Positions 63,331 to 64,000 of a stretch of 64,000 nucleotides of DNA are shown one piece after another. A program made the translations under genes and the position numbers. Positions within the stretch are counted from its first letter, which is position 1. Every line of letters starts with the position of its first letter. Origin of the DNA: Cornus controversa (Eukaryota; Streptophyta; Magnoliopsida; Cornales; Cornaceae); contig CM048848.1 of assembly GCA_026545225.1 (NCBI GenBank), positions 48,268,306 to 48,332,305 on the forward strand, in the 5' to 3' direction. The notes beneath the pieces were generated by a model. That model searched no databases. It was given only the letters and a program-made list of their open reading frames with translations, and was not told where the DNA came from.

Positions 63331-64000
63331 ATCTTCCGTCCATATTTGAGAGGAACACCAATGTACCTCATGGAAAGAGATCCATCTTGAAATTCAAGAT
63401 CAGAGGTGATCCTATGACATTCAGTCTAGACAAGAACACATGAGTTCTCAAGGAATTAGGAGCGAGGCCAGGGTATTGAAAAAATTCTTGCAAAGCCGTA
63501 TAAAGGATGGAAACAGACTTTAAATCCCCATGGCAGAAAAGCAATAAATCATCTGCAAAGCAGATATTTGTAAGTTGGATCTAATTACACATCCAATGAA
63601 ACAGAAACTTCCTCTCTTGTTGAACTTTACAAGCGATAACCTGTTGTAATATTTCCATGCCCAAAATGAATAGGTAAGGGGACAAGGGGTCCCCTTGCCT
63701 AAGCCCTTTTGTCCTTTGAAGTAGCGAACCAGCTCTCCATTCAAGGAAACAGAAAACATTGGAGTTGTAATGAAAGTCTGAATCCAGGAAATGAGTCTTT
63801 CAGGAAAGTTTCTCAACCTGATTGTACTGAGGATAAAGTTCCAATTAATGTTATCATAAGCCTTTGCTATATCCACTTTCAAAGTAATCCCAGGCTTCCC
63901 ATTATTCTTGTGGTATTTCCTCAACCTCCCCTTTGGGAGGAGAGCTCAAACCATCTGGGCATTGGCCCATTGGTAGCTAGATCCCTCTTTCTCCCACAAA

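Larger units (their letters stand above)
61650..64000 (-). mobile_element. L1-type LINE, - strand, running past the window edge (dead)
   Basis: On the - strand from the window edge, the RT segment 63924-63520 reads ITLKVDIAKAYDNINWNF and LRNFPERLISWIQ, then, near 63560, ICFADDLLLF with an intact FADD. Next come the GVPL-like region near 63360, QVVRRFLWSSAEL and KSKVVWEEITQSKQKGG (63080-62948), a WYDNWH motif near 62700, and a zf-RVT-like part (DLTIWIGSPSGIYSANSAWD, about 62125-62065). A possible LCENHA-type end near 61760 closes the order. Stops, a nested LINE piece (62245-62660) and a probable small insertion (63075-63330) break it. Confidence 0.82.

Noticed and set aside
1..64000. A new enzymatic, defence or signalling system
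   Set aside because: After reading both strands I found two known host genes, one relic and transposable elements; nothing supports an undescribed multi-gene system.

Overview
The window is nuclear DNA of a flowering plant, most likely a eudicot. Two host genes have classical GT-AG introns and chloroplast-type leaders, the sequence is strongly AT-rich, and the rest is a dense mixture of plant transposable elements: L1 and RTE LINEs, a tRNA-derived SINE, Ty1/copia and Ty3/gypsy pieces, solo LTRs, Mutator-like and hAT-like elements. I cannot name the species.

Host genes. (1) 4698-30604, + strand: a complete 13-exon gene for plastidial alpha-amylase 3 (AMY3, GH13 subfamily 6, two N-terminal CBM45-type starch-binding modules). 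All splice phases join to 896 codons, the catalytic residues are present, and the cysteine pair known for redox control in the Arabidopsis enzyme is kept. The gene spans about 26 kb because introns 6 and 9 (6.5 and 9.1 kb) are filled with retroelements. (2) 56756-58549, + strand: the first four exons of a plastid WHIRLY single-stranded-DNA-binding protein (WHY1/WHY3 type). Its fourth intron runs past the window edge and is loaded with a hAT-like element and LINEs. (3) 31394-32178, + strand: a broken pectate lyase remnant.

Layout. 1-4697: AT-rich flank with a small hAT-like element, then the AMY3 promoter. 4698-30604: AMY3, with a LINE and an LTR fragment in intron 6; an RTE LINE fragment, a perfect 550-bp tandem duplication, a SINE and a second L1 LINE in intron 9; and a LINE scrap in intron 11. 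31.4-33.7 kb: pectate lyase relic and a foldback element. 34.6-39.1 kb: solo LTR, dead Mutator-like transposase and a convergent GRF zinc-finger ORF. 39.4-42.1 kb: LTR-like and tandem repeats. 42483-49292: full-length but dead copia element on the - strand, with a solo LTR of another family inside one of its LTRs. 49.6-51.6 kb: two nested long-TIR elements. 51.7-55.5 kb: LTR-like sequence and a gypsy 3' end. 55.5 kb to the end: WHY gene and its repeat-filled intron.

The host genes do not form an operon or pathway unit. AMY3 (stromal starch degradation) and WHIRLY (plastid genome stability and nuclear transcription) only share plastid targeting. I saw no evidence of a new enzymatic or defence system. 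The most notable structures are a hAT-like element that carries an inverted copy of itself, nested Mutator-like elements, a copia primer-binding region resembling a tRNA-Ile 5' half, and exon-plus-intron tandem repeats in the transposase tail.
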